14,242 nt of DNA from an uncultured bacterium. Its GTDB lineage: Bacteria; Gemmatimonadota; Gemmatimonadetes; Palauibacterales; KS3-K002. The stretch spans positions 1 to 14,242 of the forward strand of contig CANPVY010000151.1 of the NCBI GenBank assembly GCA_947581845.1, read 5' to 3'. Under the pieces are notes generated by a model. The model had not been told where the DNA came from, searched no databases, and worked only from the letters and a program-made list of their open reading frames with translations. Below, piece after piece: positions 1-7,781 of the stretch. How positions within the stretch are numbered: position 1 is the stretch's first letter; each line of letters starts with the position of its first letter. A program made the translations under genes and the position numbers.

Positions 1-1
1 G

Positions 2-976
2 ATCGTGGTGATCGCGGCGGGGAGCGTGCCGGGGTTCTTCACGCGTGGCAACATCACGACCGTGCTGCTGCACGTCTCGGTGAACGCGATCCTGGCGCTG
101 GGCATGACCTTCGTCATCGTGACGGCCGGGATCGATCTGTCGGTGGGCTCGGTGCTCGGGCTCGCTGGCGTGCTGGTCGCCGGCACGATTACCAGCGCCG
201 GCGTGCTCACGACTTTCGGTGTCGTAGGGGCGACCGTGATGGCTGTGCTCGTGGGGATCGGCACCGGCGCGCTGATCGGCATGGCGAACGGCGCGGTCAT
301 CGCGTACCTGCGAGTGGCACCTTTCATGGTCACACTGGCCGCGATGACGATGGCACGCGGTGCGGCACGGCTGTTCACCGGCGGTGTGCCCATCGGTTTC
401 CCGGCGCGCGGGGACCCCCACTTCGACCTCAAGGTCGAGGGTCTGGACGCTCTGCACCTGATCGGTGGCGGCCGAATCCCGGTGCCCGGTCTGCCGCGCG
501 GGTTCCCGGTGCCGGCCCTGGCCATGCTCCTACTCGTCGTCGTGGGCGCCTTCGTCCTCTCGCGCACCCGCTTCGGGCGCCACGTCTACGCCGTGGGCGG
601 CAACGAGGAGGCGGCGTGGCTGTCCGGCGTGCCGACGCGCCGCATCAAGCTCGGTGTCTATGCCATCTCCGGCGCTTGCGCTGGTTTCGCCTCGGTCCTC
701 ATGGTCGGCCAGCTGCGCTCTGGCGGGCCGGACGCCGGGCTGCTCTACGAGTTGAACGCGATCGCGGCGGCCGTGATCGGCGGCGCGTCGCTGTTCGGCG
801 GCCTCGGGACCGCCTGGGGCGCCCTGATCGGCGCGCTGCTCATCGGTGTGCTGAACAACTCCCTCGATCTCCTCGGCGTGCAGGCTTTCTGGCAGGAGAT
901 CTCGAAGGGCGCCATCATCCTGTTAGCAGTCCTCTTCGACGTCTGGACTAAAAGGAATGGTGCAGGAAATGCGTAG
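2..976 (+). CDS. Sugar ABC transporter permease, CUT2/RbsC-like (5'-truncated)
   Basis: This is the inner-membrane permease of a ribose/xylose-type (CUT2, BPD_transp_2 family) ABC importer. The reading frame is already open at the window edge, and the GTG codons at 5 and 8 are probably internal. A hydrophobic segment starts at once and the usual short cytoplasmic N-terminus is missing, so roughly 15-30 residues are cut off. Family hallmarks are visible: the TAGIDLSVGSVLGLAG segment, the NGAVIAYLRVAPFMVTLA segment followed by MTMARGAARLFTGG, the YAVGGNEEAAWLSGV cytoplasmic loop that contacts the ATPase, and the AAAVIGGASLFGGLGTAWGA loop near the end. It ends in a final TM helix and a short basic tail. 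It overlaps the start of the downstream mannosidase gene, so it is co-transcribed with it. CUT2 systems usually pair one permease with one double-domain ATPase; no ATPase is in the window, so it is expected upstream. The substrate is inferred from the neighbours to be a monosaccharide such as mannose. Confidence 0.93.
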   Translation: MVVIAAGSVPGFFTRGNITTVLLHVSVNAILALGMTFVIVTAGIDLSVGSVLGLAGVLVAGTITSAGVLTTFGVVGATVMAVLVGIGTGALIGMANGAVIAYLRVAPFMVTLAAMTMARGAARLFTGGVPIGFPARGDPHFDLKVEGLDALHLIGGGRIPVPGLPRGFPVPALAMLLLVVVGAFVLSRTRFGRHVYAVGGNEEAAWLSGVPTRRIKLGVYAISGACAGFASVLMVGQLRSGGPDAGLLYELNAIAAAVIGGASLFGGLGTAWGALIGALLIGVLNNSLDLLGVQAFWQEISKGAIILLAVLFDVWTKRNGAGNA

Positions 977-3900
977 CTGTGCACTTCTGGTGTTGTCGCT
1001 GTTGACACTGACGGCCCGCGGTCTGTCCCAGGACCTCGTTGTCCAGCGCTGGGTTCTCTACGGCCCGATCTCCGCACCCGACGATAGCGGCCGTGTGGAA
1101 CGGGACTACCTGGCCGGTGAACCCACGTCTCTGCCGAACATCGGCGATGAAGGCTGGCGGGAGGCGGAGGCCGATGAGTGGGGCCAGCTGAATCTGAACG
1201 ATGTCTTTCGCGGAGAAGCCACGGAGTGGAGCGCGGCGTATGTACACACGTATGTGTACTGCCCTGAGGACCGCACGGTCCTGTTGATCGCTGACAGCGA
1301 TGACGATCTCGTAGTGCGGCTCAACGGGCAGCGCGTCTGGGTGAATGTCGTCGCCCGAGGTCTGGGTCGCGGCCGCGATACGGTGACGGTGCGACTGGCG
1401 GCGGGCTGGAACAGCCTGCTGCTGAAGCCGCTCAACCGTGGCGGTGGATTCGGTGTGCTGGGGCGCCTGGCGCCGGCGGAGAGTGAGGGCGTGGCGGGAC
1501 TGCGGCTAGCCCTGGAACGGCCGGTGGCGCTGACGGCGCACAATCACCCGAGGCCTACCGTGAGCGTGGGGCCCGTCCTCCAGGGCGCGGCGCTGAGCTG
1601 GCGGGGCGGCGACCTGTTGGCTGCGGCGCGGGCACCGGTGGTTGCCTGGGGTGCGGAGCCGTTTCGGCAGGTGACACTACGGCTGACCCAGGATGGGCGG
1701 ACCCTGGCGACGCAGAGCTTCTCTGATCTGACGCCTGCCGAACCGGTGCACGCCGATGTCGAGCTGCCGTTCACGCGACTGCGCCGAGCGGCGATCGGCG
1801 AGGCGGCGATCGTTGCCCGCGCCGAGTGGCTTGGTGACGCGCGACGCGTTCCGGTCTTCGTGGACGCCGACCGGCTGCTGCGGCTGGCAAGCGGCCGGAT
1901 CGAGATCGGCTCCCTGGCGATCGACACCCTCGGCGACGTGACGCGGCTGTCGGCGGCACTCACCACCCCGGCTGCGTTCGACGGGCTGAGCGTTGACCTC
2001 TTGGCCATGGGCCTTGGTCCGCGGGCTCACTACGCAGTCAACGGGCGCGAGGTCGGTTGGCGCGAGGGGGTCGTGGCACTGTGCGCGCCCTGTCGCGCCG
2101 GTGACTCGCTCACCATCGAGATCACGCCCGAGCCGGGCCGCCCCCTCTGGACGGCGCCGCTGGTGCGGGTGCGTGAGATCGGCTACGCCGAATACGCCGA
2201 CGGGTACGAGTACGCCAGGGCCCTCGCCGGTCGGGCGCCGGAGATCGTGCGGCCCGATCCCATCGTTTGGCTTCGTGCCTTCGGCGAGCCGAGTGGACGG
2301 GCCTATCGCGGTCTGATGCGCCGCTATCACGACGCTTATGCGCCGCTTGTCGCGGCGATCCGGCGCGACACGTTACACTTGATTGGCAACTCGCACATCG
2401 ATGCCGCCTGGCTCTGGCCATGGAGCGAGACGATCGATGTCATCCGGGACACGTGGCGCACCTCGCTGAAGCTGGCTGAGCTGTTTCCCGGCTACATCTT
2501 CACGGGCAGCTCGGCGGCGTACTACGATGTCTTGGACCGACTCGAGCCCGGCCTGGCCGACTCGCTGGTTGCGGCGATAGATAAGGGCCAGTGGGTGCCG
2601 GTGGGCGGCTGGTGGGTCGAGTCCGATCTGAACGTTCCGTCGGGCGAGTCGCTGGTGCGCCAGGGGCTTTACGGGCAGCGCTACTTCGAACGTCGCTTCG
2701 GCCAGCGCTCCCAGGTCGCCTGGACGCCCGACTGCTTCGGCTATCCGTGGACGATCCCTCAGATCCTCAAAGGTGCCGGACTCGACTACTTCGTCACCCA
2801 GAAGATCCGCTGGAACGACTCGACCGAGTTCCCCCACAACGCGTTCTACTGGGAAGGTCGCGACGGTACGCGGATCCTGACCTACAATCCCTACGGCTAC
2901 GTTCACAACCTCGATCCGAGCCGCTTGGCCAGCGAACGACTCGAGGACCGGGAGCGAACCGAGAGCAACCACCAGCTGGTGCTCTACGGCGTCGGCGACC
3001 ATGGCGGTGGCCCGACGATCGAGATGCTGCGGCGTGCTGAGGATCTGCGGCGGGTGCCCACATTCCCGGCCATGGTCTACGACAGGCCGCTGGAAGCGCT
3101 TCAGGCTGTGCGGTCGAGCGAGCCGACGCCTGGATATCCGGTCTGGCGGGACGAGCTGTACCTGGAGTACCACCGCGGCACCTACACGACGCAGGCGCGC
3201 ACGAAGTGGCGGAACCGCCGCAGCGAGGCGATGCTGCAGACCGCGGAAGCCCTGGCGACCGTGGCAAGCTCAGCGTACCCACGGGATCAGCTCGAGCATG
3301 CCTGGCGGCTGGTGCTATTCAACCAGTTCCACGACATCCTGCCGGGGTCGGGGATCCCTGAAGTCTACGAGGATGCCGAGATATTCTACGACAGCGCCTG
3401 GGCGATCATCGACTCCGTCACTGTCGCGAGCTTTCGCGACCTGCGCTCACGTATGGACACCCGTGGCAGCCGCCAGCCGATCGTTGTCTTCAACCCCCTC
3501 GGCTGGTCACGTGGCGGGAGCTTCTCGCTGCCTGCTGCCGACGGAGACAGCATTCGCCTGTCGGCGAGCGATGTCCCTGCGTTCGGCGCGCGCGTGATCT
3601 GGTTGCCGCGCGACACGATGTCGAAGGATGAGCGACAGCTGACAGTGCCGTCCGCTGGAGCGAATTGGATCGAGAACGCCTATCTACGGGTCGAGATCGA
3701 CACGCTGACCGGCGATGTGATTCGGATATTCGACAAGGCGAACGATCGCGAGGCCATCGCGCCCGGCGGCCGCGCCAACGTCCTGCAGATCTTCGACGAC
3801 CGGCCCGCTCAGTGGGATGCCTGGAACATCGTCCTCTGGGGCGACCGCTGGGATGTCAGCGACGTGCGGCGAGCCTATGGCCGGGCGGACGCAAGACAGG

Positions 3901-4697
3901 CCGAGTTTCATCTGGAGCGGCGCTGGGGTAACTCGACGTTCCGTCAGACACTCGTGCTCGGTCGCGCGTCGCGCTATCTCGACGTATTGAACGAGGTCGA
4001 TTGGCACGAGCATCGCAAGCTGCTCAAGGTCGCCTTTGCGCTGAACGTCGATGCGGATTCCGCTACCTACGAGATCCCTTACGGAACCATCGGTCGCACC
4101 GGCCGACCGCGCACCCAGGCCGAGCGCGCCAAGTTCGAGGTGCCGGGCCAGCGCTGGGCTGACGCTTCCGCCGCTGGCTGCGGCGTGAGCATCCTCAACG
4201 ACAGCAAGTACGGGTGGGACTACAAGGGGAACCTTTTGCGGCTCTCGCTCCTCCGCTCGCCCATCTGGCCCGACTCGCTCGCCGACCGTGGAACGCACAG
4301 CTTCCGCTTCGCCGTCTACCCGCATGCCGGCGATTGGCGCGAGGCCGGGACGGTACGGATGGCGGCGGAGTACAACGTGCCGCTGCTGGCTGCGCACGAG
4401 GAGGCACACCCCGGCACGCTCGGCAAGCTGATCTCGTTCGCTTCGGCCCGGCCCGCCAGCGTGGAGATCGCCTGGCTCAAGCGCGCCGAGGACTCGGATG
4501 CCTGGGTCCTCCGGCTCGTCGAGTGGCATGGCGTCTCCAGCGAGGCGGTCATCACGGTCGCCTGTCCGGTCGAGCGAGCCAGGCGGGCGAATCTGCTGGA
4601 AGACGCCGGTGAGACACTTGCGGTGGGTGGCAAGACGCTGATCTTGCCCGTGCGCCCTTACGAAATCGCTACGTTGCTAGTGGAGTGCAAACGATGA
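969..4697 (+). CDS. Secreted multidomain GH38 alpha-mannosidase
   Basis: A glycoside hydrolase family 38 retaining alpha-mannosidase of about 1242 residues, longer than usual for bacterial GH38 (around 850-1050). Numbering is from ATG 969. Residues 1 to about 21 look like a signal peptide. About 30-180 form a jelly-roll/PA14-like module (ADSDDDLVVRLNGQRVW, then AAGWNSLLLKPLNRGGG). About 190-440 is beta-rich and not recognised. The catalytic domain begins near 470 with LIGNSHIDAAWLW. By family analogy H476, D478, D588 (in WTPDCFGYP) and H788 (in NQFHDILPGS) are the zinc ligands, and D588 is also the nucleophile. The GDHGGGPT motif (D677) matches the conserved glycine-rich family motif. The C-terminal third is the mannosidase beta-sandwich region. 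ATG 957 is in frame, but ATG 969 gives a cleaner basic n-region and has AGGA 12 nt upstream, so it is preferred with moderate certainty. The gene overlaps the permease upstream and the binding-protein gene downstream (ATGA). Exact linkage specificity cannot be read from sequence. Confidence 0.93.
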   Translation: MRSCALLVLSLLTLTARGLSQDLVVQRWVLYGPISAPDDSGRVERDYLAGEPTSLPNIGDEGWREAEADEWGQLNLNDVFRGEATEWSAAYVHTYVYCPEDRTVLLIADSDDDLVVRLNGQRVWVNVVARGLGRGRDTVTVRLAAGWNSLLLKPLNRGGGFGVLGRLAPAESEGVAGLRLALERPVALTAHNHPRPTVSVGPVLQGAALSWRGGDLLAAARAPVVAWGAEPFRQVTLRLTQDGRTLATQSFSDLTPAEPVHADVELPFTRLRRAAIGEAAIVARAEWLGDARRVPVFVDADRLLRLASGRIEIGSLAIDTLGDVTRLSAALTTPAAFDGLSVDLLAMGLGPRAHYAVNGREVGWREGVVALCAPCRAGDSLTIEITPEPGRPLWTAPLVRVREIGYAEYADGYEYARALAGRAPEIVRPDPIVWLRAFGEPSGRAYRGLMRRYHDAYAPLVAAIRRDTLHLIGNSHIDAAWLWPWSETIDVIRDTWRTSLKLAELFPGYIFTGSSAAYYDVLDRLEPGLADSLVAAIDKGQWVPVGGWWVESDLNVPSGESLVRQGLYGQRYFERRFGQRSQVAWTPDCFGYPWTIPQILKGAGLDYFVTQKIRWNDSTEFPHNAFYWEGRDGTRILTYNPYGYVHNLDPSRLASERLEDRERTESNHQLVLYGVGDHGGGPTIEMLRRAEDLRRVPTFPAMVYDRPLEALQAVRSSEPTPGYPVWRDELYLEYHRGTYTTQARTKWRNRRSEAMLQTAEALATVASSAYPRDQLEHAWRLVLFNQFHDILPGSGIPEVYEDAEIFYDSAWAIIDSVTVASFRDLRSRMDTRGSRQPIVVFNPLGWSRGGSFSLPAADGDSIRLSASDVPAFGARVIWLPRDTMSKDERQLTVPSAGANWIENAYLRVEIDTLTGDVIRIFDKANDREAIAPGGRANVLQIFDDRPAQWDAWNIVLWGDRWDVSDVRRAYGRADARQAEFHLERRWGNSTFRQTLVLGRASRYLDVLNEVDWHEHRKLLKVAFALNVDADSATYEIPYGTIGRTGRPRTQAERAKFEVPGQRWADASAAGCGVSILNDSKYGWDYKGNLLRLSLLRSPIWPDSLADRGTHSFRFAVYPHAGDWREAGTVRMAAEYNVPLLAAHEEAHPGTLGKLISFASARPASVEIAWLKRAEDSDAWVLRLVEWHGVSSEAVITVACPVERARRANLLEDAGETLAVGGKTLILPVRPYEIATLLVECKR
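4682..4685 (+). promoter_or_regulatory. Shine-Dalgarno site of the sugar-binding lipoprotein gene
   Basis: GGAG lies 8 nt before ATG 4694, inside the last codons of the mannosidase gene. This supports the ATG over the upstream in-frame GTG at 4685, which has no comparable site. The start overlaps the mannosidase stop as ATGA, a pattern typical of translational coupling. Confidence 0.6.
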
Positions 4698-5641
4698 GTT
4701 CTCCCCGTCAGCCGAGAATTTGGTTCAGGCCCTTTCTGTTCTTGCTGCTGCCGGCCATCGCCCTGTACGTCGCTGCTTGTGCCCGCGCACGGGAGAGCGA
4801 CCGGCCCCAGGTCGGCGTGACGCTGCTCACAGAAGCACACGTCTTCTATCAGGACCTCAAGCGGGGACTGATCGAGGCGGCGGACAGCCTGGGCGTGGAT
4901 CTCCACATCGTCGCCGGGGAATGGGATCTGGCCCGCCAGACGGCCCAAGTCCAGAATTTCATTACCCGCGGGATGGACGCGATCGTGATCGCGCCGGTCA
5001 ACTCCAGCGGCATCGTCAGCGCCGTCGAGGAAGCGAATGATGCGGGCATCCCTGTCTTCACGGCCGACATCGCGGCCGAGGGCGGCGGTGTGCGGTCGCA
5101 TGTCGCCAGTGACAATTGGCAAGGCGGCCGGCTACTCGGTGAATTCCTGGTCGAGAGGCTGGATGGCCGTGGAAACGTGGCGATCCTCGACCAGCCGACA
5201 GTGGCCAGCGTGATCGATCGCGTTGCCGGCTTCCGCGAGGCACTTGCGGATTATCCTGACATTCAGATCGTCGCGGCGCCCGCCGTCGAGCGCGGTTTGC
5301 GCGATGTGGCCAAGGAGAAGACCGATAACCTGCTGGCGAGCGGCCGGCCCCTCGACGCCATCTTCGGCAGCAACGACGACTGCGCGCTGGGTGCACTCGC
5401 CGCGTTGCAGGCGGCGGGTCGCACAAGCGTGCTGGTGGTAGGTTACGACGCGACACCGGAAGCACGCACGGCCATCGCCAGCGGGACCCAGCTCATCGCC
5501 GACGCTGTGCAGGACCCTGTGGCTATCGGTCGGCGCACGGTCGAGGTAGTGGTGCAGGCCTTGAGTGACGCGGAGGTACCGGCCGTGGTCGCCGTGCCGG
5601 TCAGCCTGGTGACGCAGGACTCGCTCGTGGCTCGCGAGTAG
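4694..5641 (+). CDS. Sugar ABC transporter substrate-binding lipoprotein, RbsB-like
   Basis: The periplasmic sugar-binding component (Peripl_BP_4 fold) that delivers substrate to the permease encoded at the left edge. It has 315 residues from ATG 4694. Residues 1-28 form a signal with a basic start and a hydrophobic core, ending in a good lipobox V-A-A-C with C29 as the lipidated residue. Family features follow: the first strand VGVTLLTEAHVFYQDLKRG, the QVQNFITRGMDAIVIAP segment, VASDNWQGGRLLGEFL, IFGSNDDCALGALAAL and VVGYDATPEA near the hinge and second lobe. These are hallmarks of ribose/galactose/xylose-class CUT2 binding proteins. The gene follows the mannosidase with an ATGA overlap, so the hydrolase and the binding protein are made together. 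The ligand is inferred to be the monosaccharide released by the mannosidase; sequence alone does not fix which sugar it binds. Confidence 0.92.
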   Translation: MSSPRQPRIWFRPFLFLLLPAIALYVAACARARESDRPQVGVTLLTEAHVFYQDLKRGLIEAADSLGVDLHIVAGEWDLARQTAQVQNFITRGMDAIVIAPVNSSGIVSAVEEANDAGIPVFTADIAAEGGGVRSHVASDNWQGGRLLGEFLVERLDGRGNVAILDQPTVASVIDRVAGFREALADYPDIQIVAAPAVERGLRDVAKEKTDNLLASGRPLDAIFGSNDDCALGALAALQAAGRTSVLVVGYDATPEARTAIASGTQLIADAVQDPVAIGRRTVEVVVQALSDAEVPAVVAVPVSLVTQDSLVARE

Positions 5642-5701
5642 CACCTGGTTACTGCGGAGGTGCGCCGGAGTGTTGCCGCGGTGAGGTCTAGCCTGAGGCG
5701 G

Positions 5702-6631
5702 ATGCCCCCTAGCCGCTTGAGTCTGCCGGTCAGGCGAGTGGCCGGCGCGTTTCTGGCCGCCGCTGTCCTGAGTTCCGCTGGATGCCTCTCCGATCGCGCG
5801 GCGCATGAGACGCCGCGCGGGCCGCTAGCTGTCACCGTGATGAGCTTCAACCTGCGCTACGGCACGGCGGAAGACGGACCGGACAGCTGGCCCCACCGCC
5901 GTGAGCTCGTCTTCGACGTGATCCGCGAGGTGGGACCGCAGGTGCTCGGCACGCAGGAGGCCCTCAGGTTCCAGCTCGACGAGTTGAGTGCTGGCCTGCC
6001 CGGGTTCGGAGAGATCGGAGTCGCTCGCGATGACGGAGAGAGTGCCGGCGAGTACGCGGCGATCCTCTACCGCGAGGACCGTCTGCACGTCCTCGAGCAC
6101 GGAACGTTCTGGTTCTCCGACACGCCGGAGGTCGCCGGCTCGATTGGTTGGGGTGCCCGGCTACCGCGGATCTGTACGTGGGCGCGCCTGGGCGATCGGG
6201 CAGCAGACCGCGCCTTCTACGTCTACAACGTGCATCTTGACCATCAGTCACAGGAGTCGCGGGAGAACAGCGTCAGACTTCTCGTCCAGCGGATCCTGGC
6301 ACGGGCGCATCCCGATCCGCTGATCGTGACCGGCGACTTCAACGCCGGGGAGGATAACCCGGCGATGCGATACCTGAGGGGAGAGTTGGAGTCACCCTCC
6401 GATGTCAGGCTGCGCGACAGCTTCCGGATCGCCTACCCCGAAGCCGTCGAGGTTGGCACCTTCAACGCGTTCCGCGGTGTAACCACGGGACCGAAGATCG
6501 ATGCCGTCCTCGTCTCGGACGGCTGGGAGGTGGCCGCCGCCGCTATCGTCCGCACAGCCCGGGACGACCGCTACCCTTCCGATCATTTCCCGGTCTTCGC
6601 GACGCTGCGTTTTCCGCCGCTCCGGCCCTGA
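5702..6631 (+). CDS. Endonuclease/exonuclease/phosphatase (EEP) family protein, probable lipoprotein
   Basis: A DNase I-like EEP-fold metal-dependent phosphodiesterase or phosphatase, 309 residues from ATG 5702. Residues 1-27 are an export signal ending at C28 (SSAGC). The -3 residue is Ser rather than Leu/Val/Ile, so lipidation is probable but not certain. The active-site set is complete: N50 (MSFNLRYG), E86 (GTQEA), H178 and D180 (VHLDH), D212 and N214 (TGDFNA), and D294-H295 (SDHFPV). The wording between these, such as GTFWFSDTPEV and LPRICTWARL, matches my memory of the uncharacterised bacterial EEP-1 subgroup rather than true nucleases like ExoIII. In-frame GTG starts at 5660 and 5681 are possible; ATG 5702 has GAGG 3 nt upstream. 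It sits about 60 bp after the sugar-binding gene on the same strand, so it likely belongs to the same operon. The substrate is unknown; a phosphorylated sugar or phosphodiester-linked glycan is an inference from context. Confidence 0.88.
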   Translation: MPPSRLSLPVRRVAGAFLAAAVLSSAGCLSDRAAHETPRGPLAVTVMSFNLRYGTAEDGPDSWPHRRELVFDVIREVGPQVLGTQEALRFQLDELSAGLPGFGEIGVARDDGESAGEYAAILYREDRLHVLEHGTFWFSDTPEVAGSIGWGARLPRICTWARLGDRAADRAFYVYNVHLDHQSQESRENSVRLLVQRILARAHPDPLIVTGDFNAGEDNPAMRYLRGELESPSDVRLRDSFRIAYPEAVEVGTFNAFRGVTTGPKIDAVLVSDGWEVAAAAIVRTARDDRYPSDHFPVFATLRFPPLRP

Positions 6632-6633
6632 AC

Positions 6634-6662
6634 GATCTCGGCGACTCCAGTCGCCTCAGATC
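6634..6662. terminator. Bidirectional hairpin between convergent genes
   Basis: The tail-to-tail junction carries an inverted repeat. The inner stem GGCGAC (6640-6645) pairs with GTCGCC (6650-6655) across the loop TCCA. The outer stem GATCT (6634-6638) pairs with AGATC (6658-6662), separated by a small internal loop. In total there are 11 base pairs. It starts 2 nt after the EEP stop codon and covers the last codon(s) and stop of the aminotransferase gene. No T-run follows on either side, so it is not a textbook intrinsic terminator, but its position between converging genes makes a shared 3'-end role likely. Confidence 0.5.
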
Positions 6663-7780
6663 CAACCGTTCCTGCGGAAGGTGCGCAGGATGTCCGCGAA
6701 CTGCTCCATCTCCTCCGGCAGCCCGATCGAGACCCGGCTATGGTCGAGCATGGGCGGGAAGGGACGTCCTACCCTCACACCGTGCTCGCTCATACGCTGC
6801 CGGTACGTCCGTAGGTCACCGCGGATCCGATGCATCACGAAGTTGGTGTGGCTGGGCAGATACTCGACCTCGAGCTCGTCGAGACAGTCGCAGAGGATCC
6901 GCATCGCTCGCGCGTTGGCGTCACATCCTCGCGGGATGAGCTCCGGATCCCGCAGCGAGGCGAGGCCTGCCACCAGGGCCAGGTAGTTGGCGTTGACCCT
7001 TCCGATATAGCGACGCAGCAGAGCGATGGTCTCAGGGTGCGCGACTCCGTAGCCCAACCGCATGCCCGCCATCGCGAAGATCTTCGAGAAGGTGCGGGTG
7101 ACGATGACGTTCGGCCGCCTGGCGATCCACTTCACGCACGACCAGTAACCCGGATCCTTGCAGTACTCGAAGTACGCTTCATCGACGAGGAAATAGACGT
7201 GCTCTGGTGCTGACTCTATCCAGGCGTCGATCTCGGCGCTCGGTGTGAGCGTACCCGTCGGGTTGTTGGGATTGCAGACATAGACCAGCGCTCGCCTGCC
7301 CGTCGATTCGGCGCGCTCCTGCATGCGGCCGATGTCGTGAGCGAAGCGGGCATCGAGCGGCACGGGCTCGAGGCGGTAGGGGAACGGTTCGCAATACCAG
7401 GGGACGTCCTCGTAGGTCGGCTCGGCGAGCACGAGTCGTGCGTCCGGCGTCGCCAGCGCCTGTACCGCCATCTGCAGCACCTCGGTGGATCCGCAACCGA
7501 GGGCTATGTTCTCGCGTGCCACGCCGTGGAGTTCGGCCAAGGCCTCAATCATCTCGGCCCGCGCCTCACCGGGGTAGCGGTTCGCCTCATCGATCCCATC
7601 GATGACTGCCCGGCGCGCCGCCGGTGCTAGGCCCAGCGGGTTCTCGTTCGAGCTGAGGCGTAACGTACCAGCGGAGCGCGGCGTGAAAGCTCTCCCCAGC
7701 TCCGGCAGTAGACCGATGCCGCCCCCGATGCTCGCTGCTCCCAGCGTCAAACCGGTGCGCAAGAAGGTTCTGCGTTCCAT
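6656..7780 (-). CDS. Tat-exported PLP-dependent aminotransferase, HisC-like
   Basis: A fold-type I class I/II aminotransferase resembling histidinol-phosphate aminotransferases, 374 residues from ATG 7780. An in-frame start 20 codons further upstream is rejected because it would bury the signal sequence. The N-terminus MERRTFLRTGL plus a Gly/Ala/Leu-rich stretch is a twin-arginine leader; no clear AxA cleavage site is seen. PLP-site residues are intact: the SSNENPLG motif (N45), CNPNNPTGT (C169 to T177, with N173), D200 and Y203 in DEAYFEY, the Schiff-base lysine K233 in RTFSKIFAMAG followed by the MRLGYG motif, and the C-terminal arginine in HSRVSIG. It should transfer an amino group between an amino acid and a keto acid, but the substrate is unknown. 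Because of the leader and the absence of any his genes nearby, I do not assign it to histidine synthesis. It lies 125 bp downstream of the RND gene on the same strand and may be read through or have its own promoter. Confidence 0.9.
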   Translation of the reverse strand: MERRTFLRTGLTLGAASIGGGIGLLPELGRAFTPRSAGTLRLSSNENPLGLAPAARRAVIDGIDEANRYPGEARAEMIEALAELHGVARENIALGCGSTEVLQMAVQALATPDARLVLAEPTYEDVPWYCEPFPYRLEPVPLDARFAHDIGRMQERAESTGRRALVYVCNPNNPTGTLTPSAEIDAWIESAPEHVYFLVDEAYFEYCKDPGYWSCVKWIARRPNVIVTRTFSKIFAMAGMRLGYGVAHPETIALLRRYIGRVNANYLALVAGLASLRDPELIPRGCDANARAMRILCDCLDELEVEYLPSHTNFVMHRIRGDLRTYRQRMSEHGVRVGRPFPPMLDHSRVSIGLPEEMEQFADILRTFRRNGWI

Positions 7781-7781
7781 G

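Noticed and set aside
2373..3173. Minus-strand open frame opposite the GH38 catalytic core
   Set aside because: Antisense to the zinc-site and nucleophile motifs; composition is that of a shadow frame.
3684..4529. Minus-strand open frame inside the mannosidase gene
   Set aside because: No ribosome-binding site or motif seen; the sense frame carries the conserved C-terminal GH38 region.
6656..7780. Assigning hisC to the aminotransferase
   Set aside because: The fold matches, but the Tat leader and lack of histidine genes nearby argue against biosynthetic HisC; no symbol was given.
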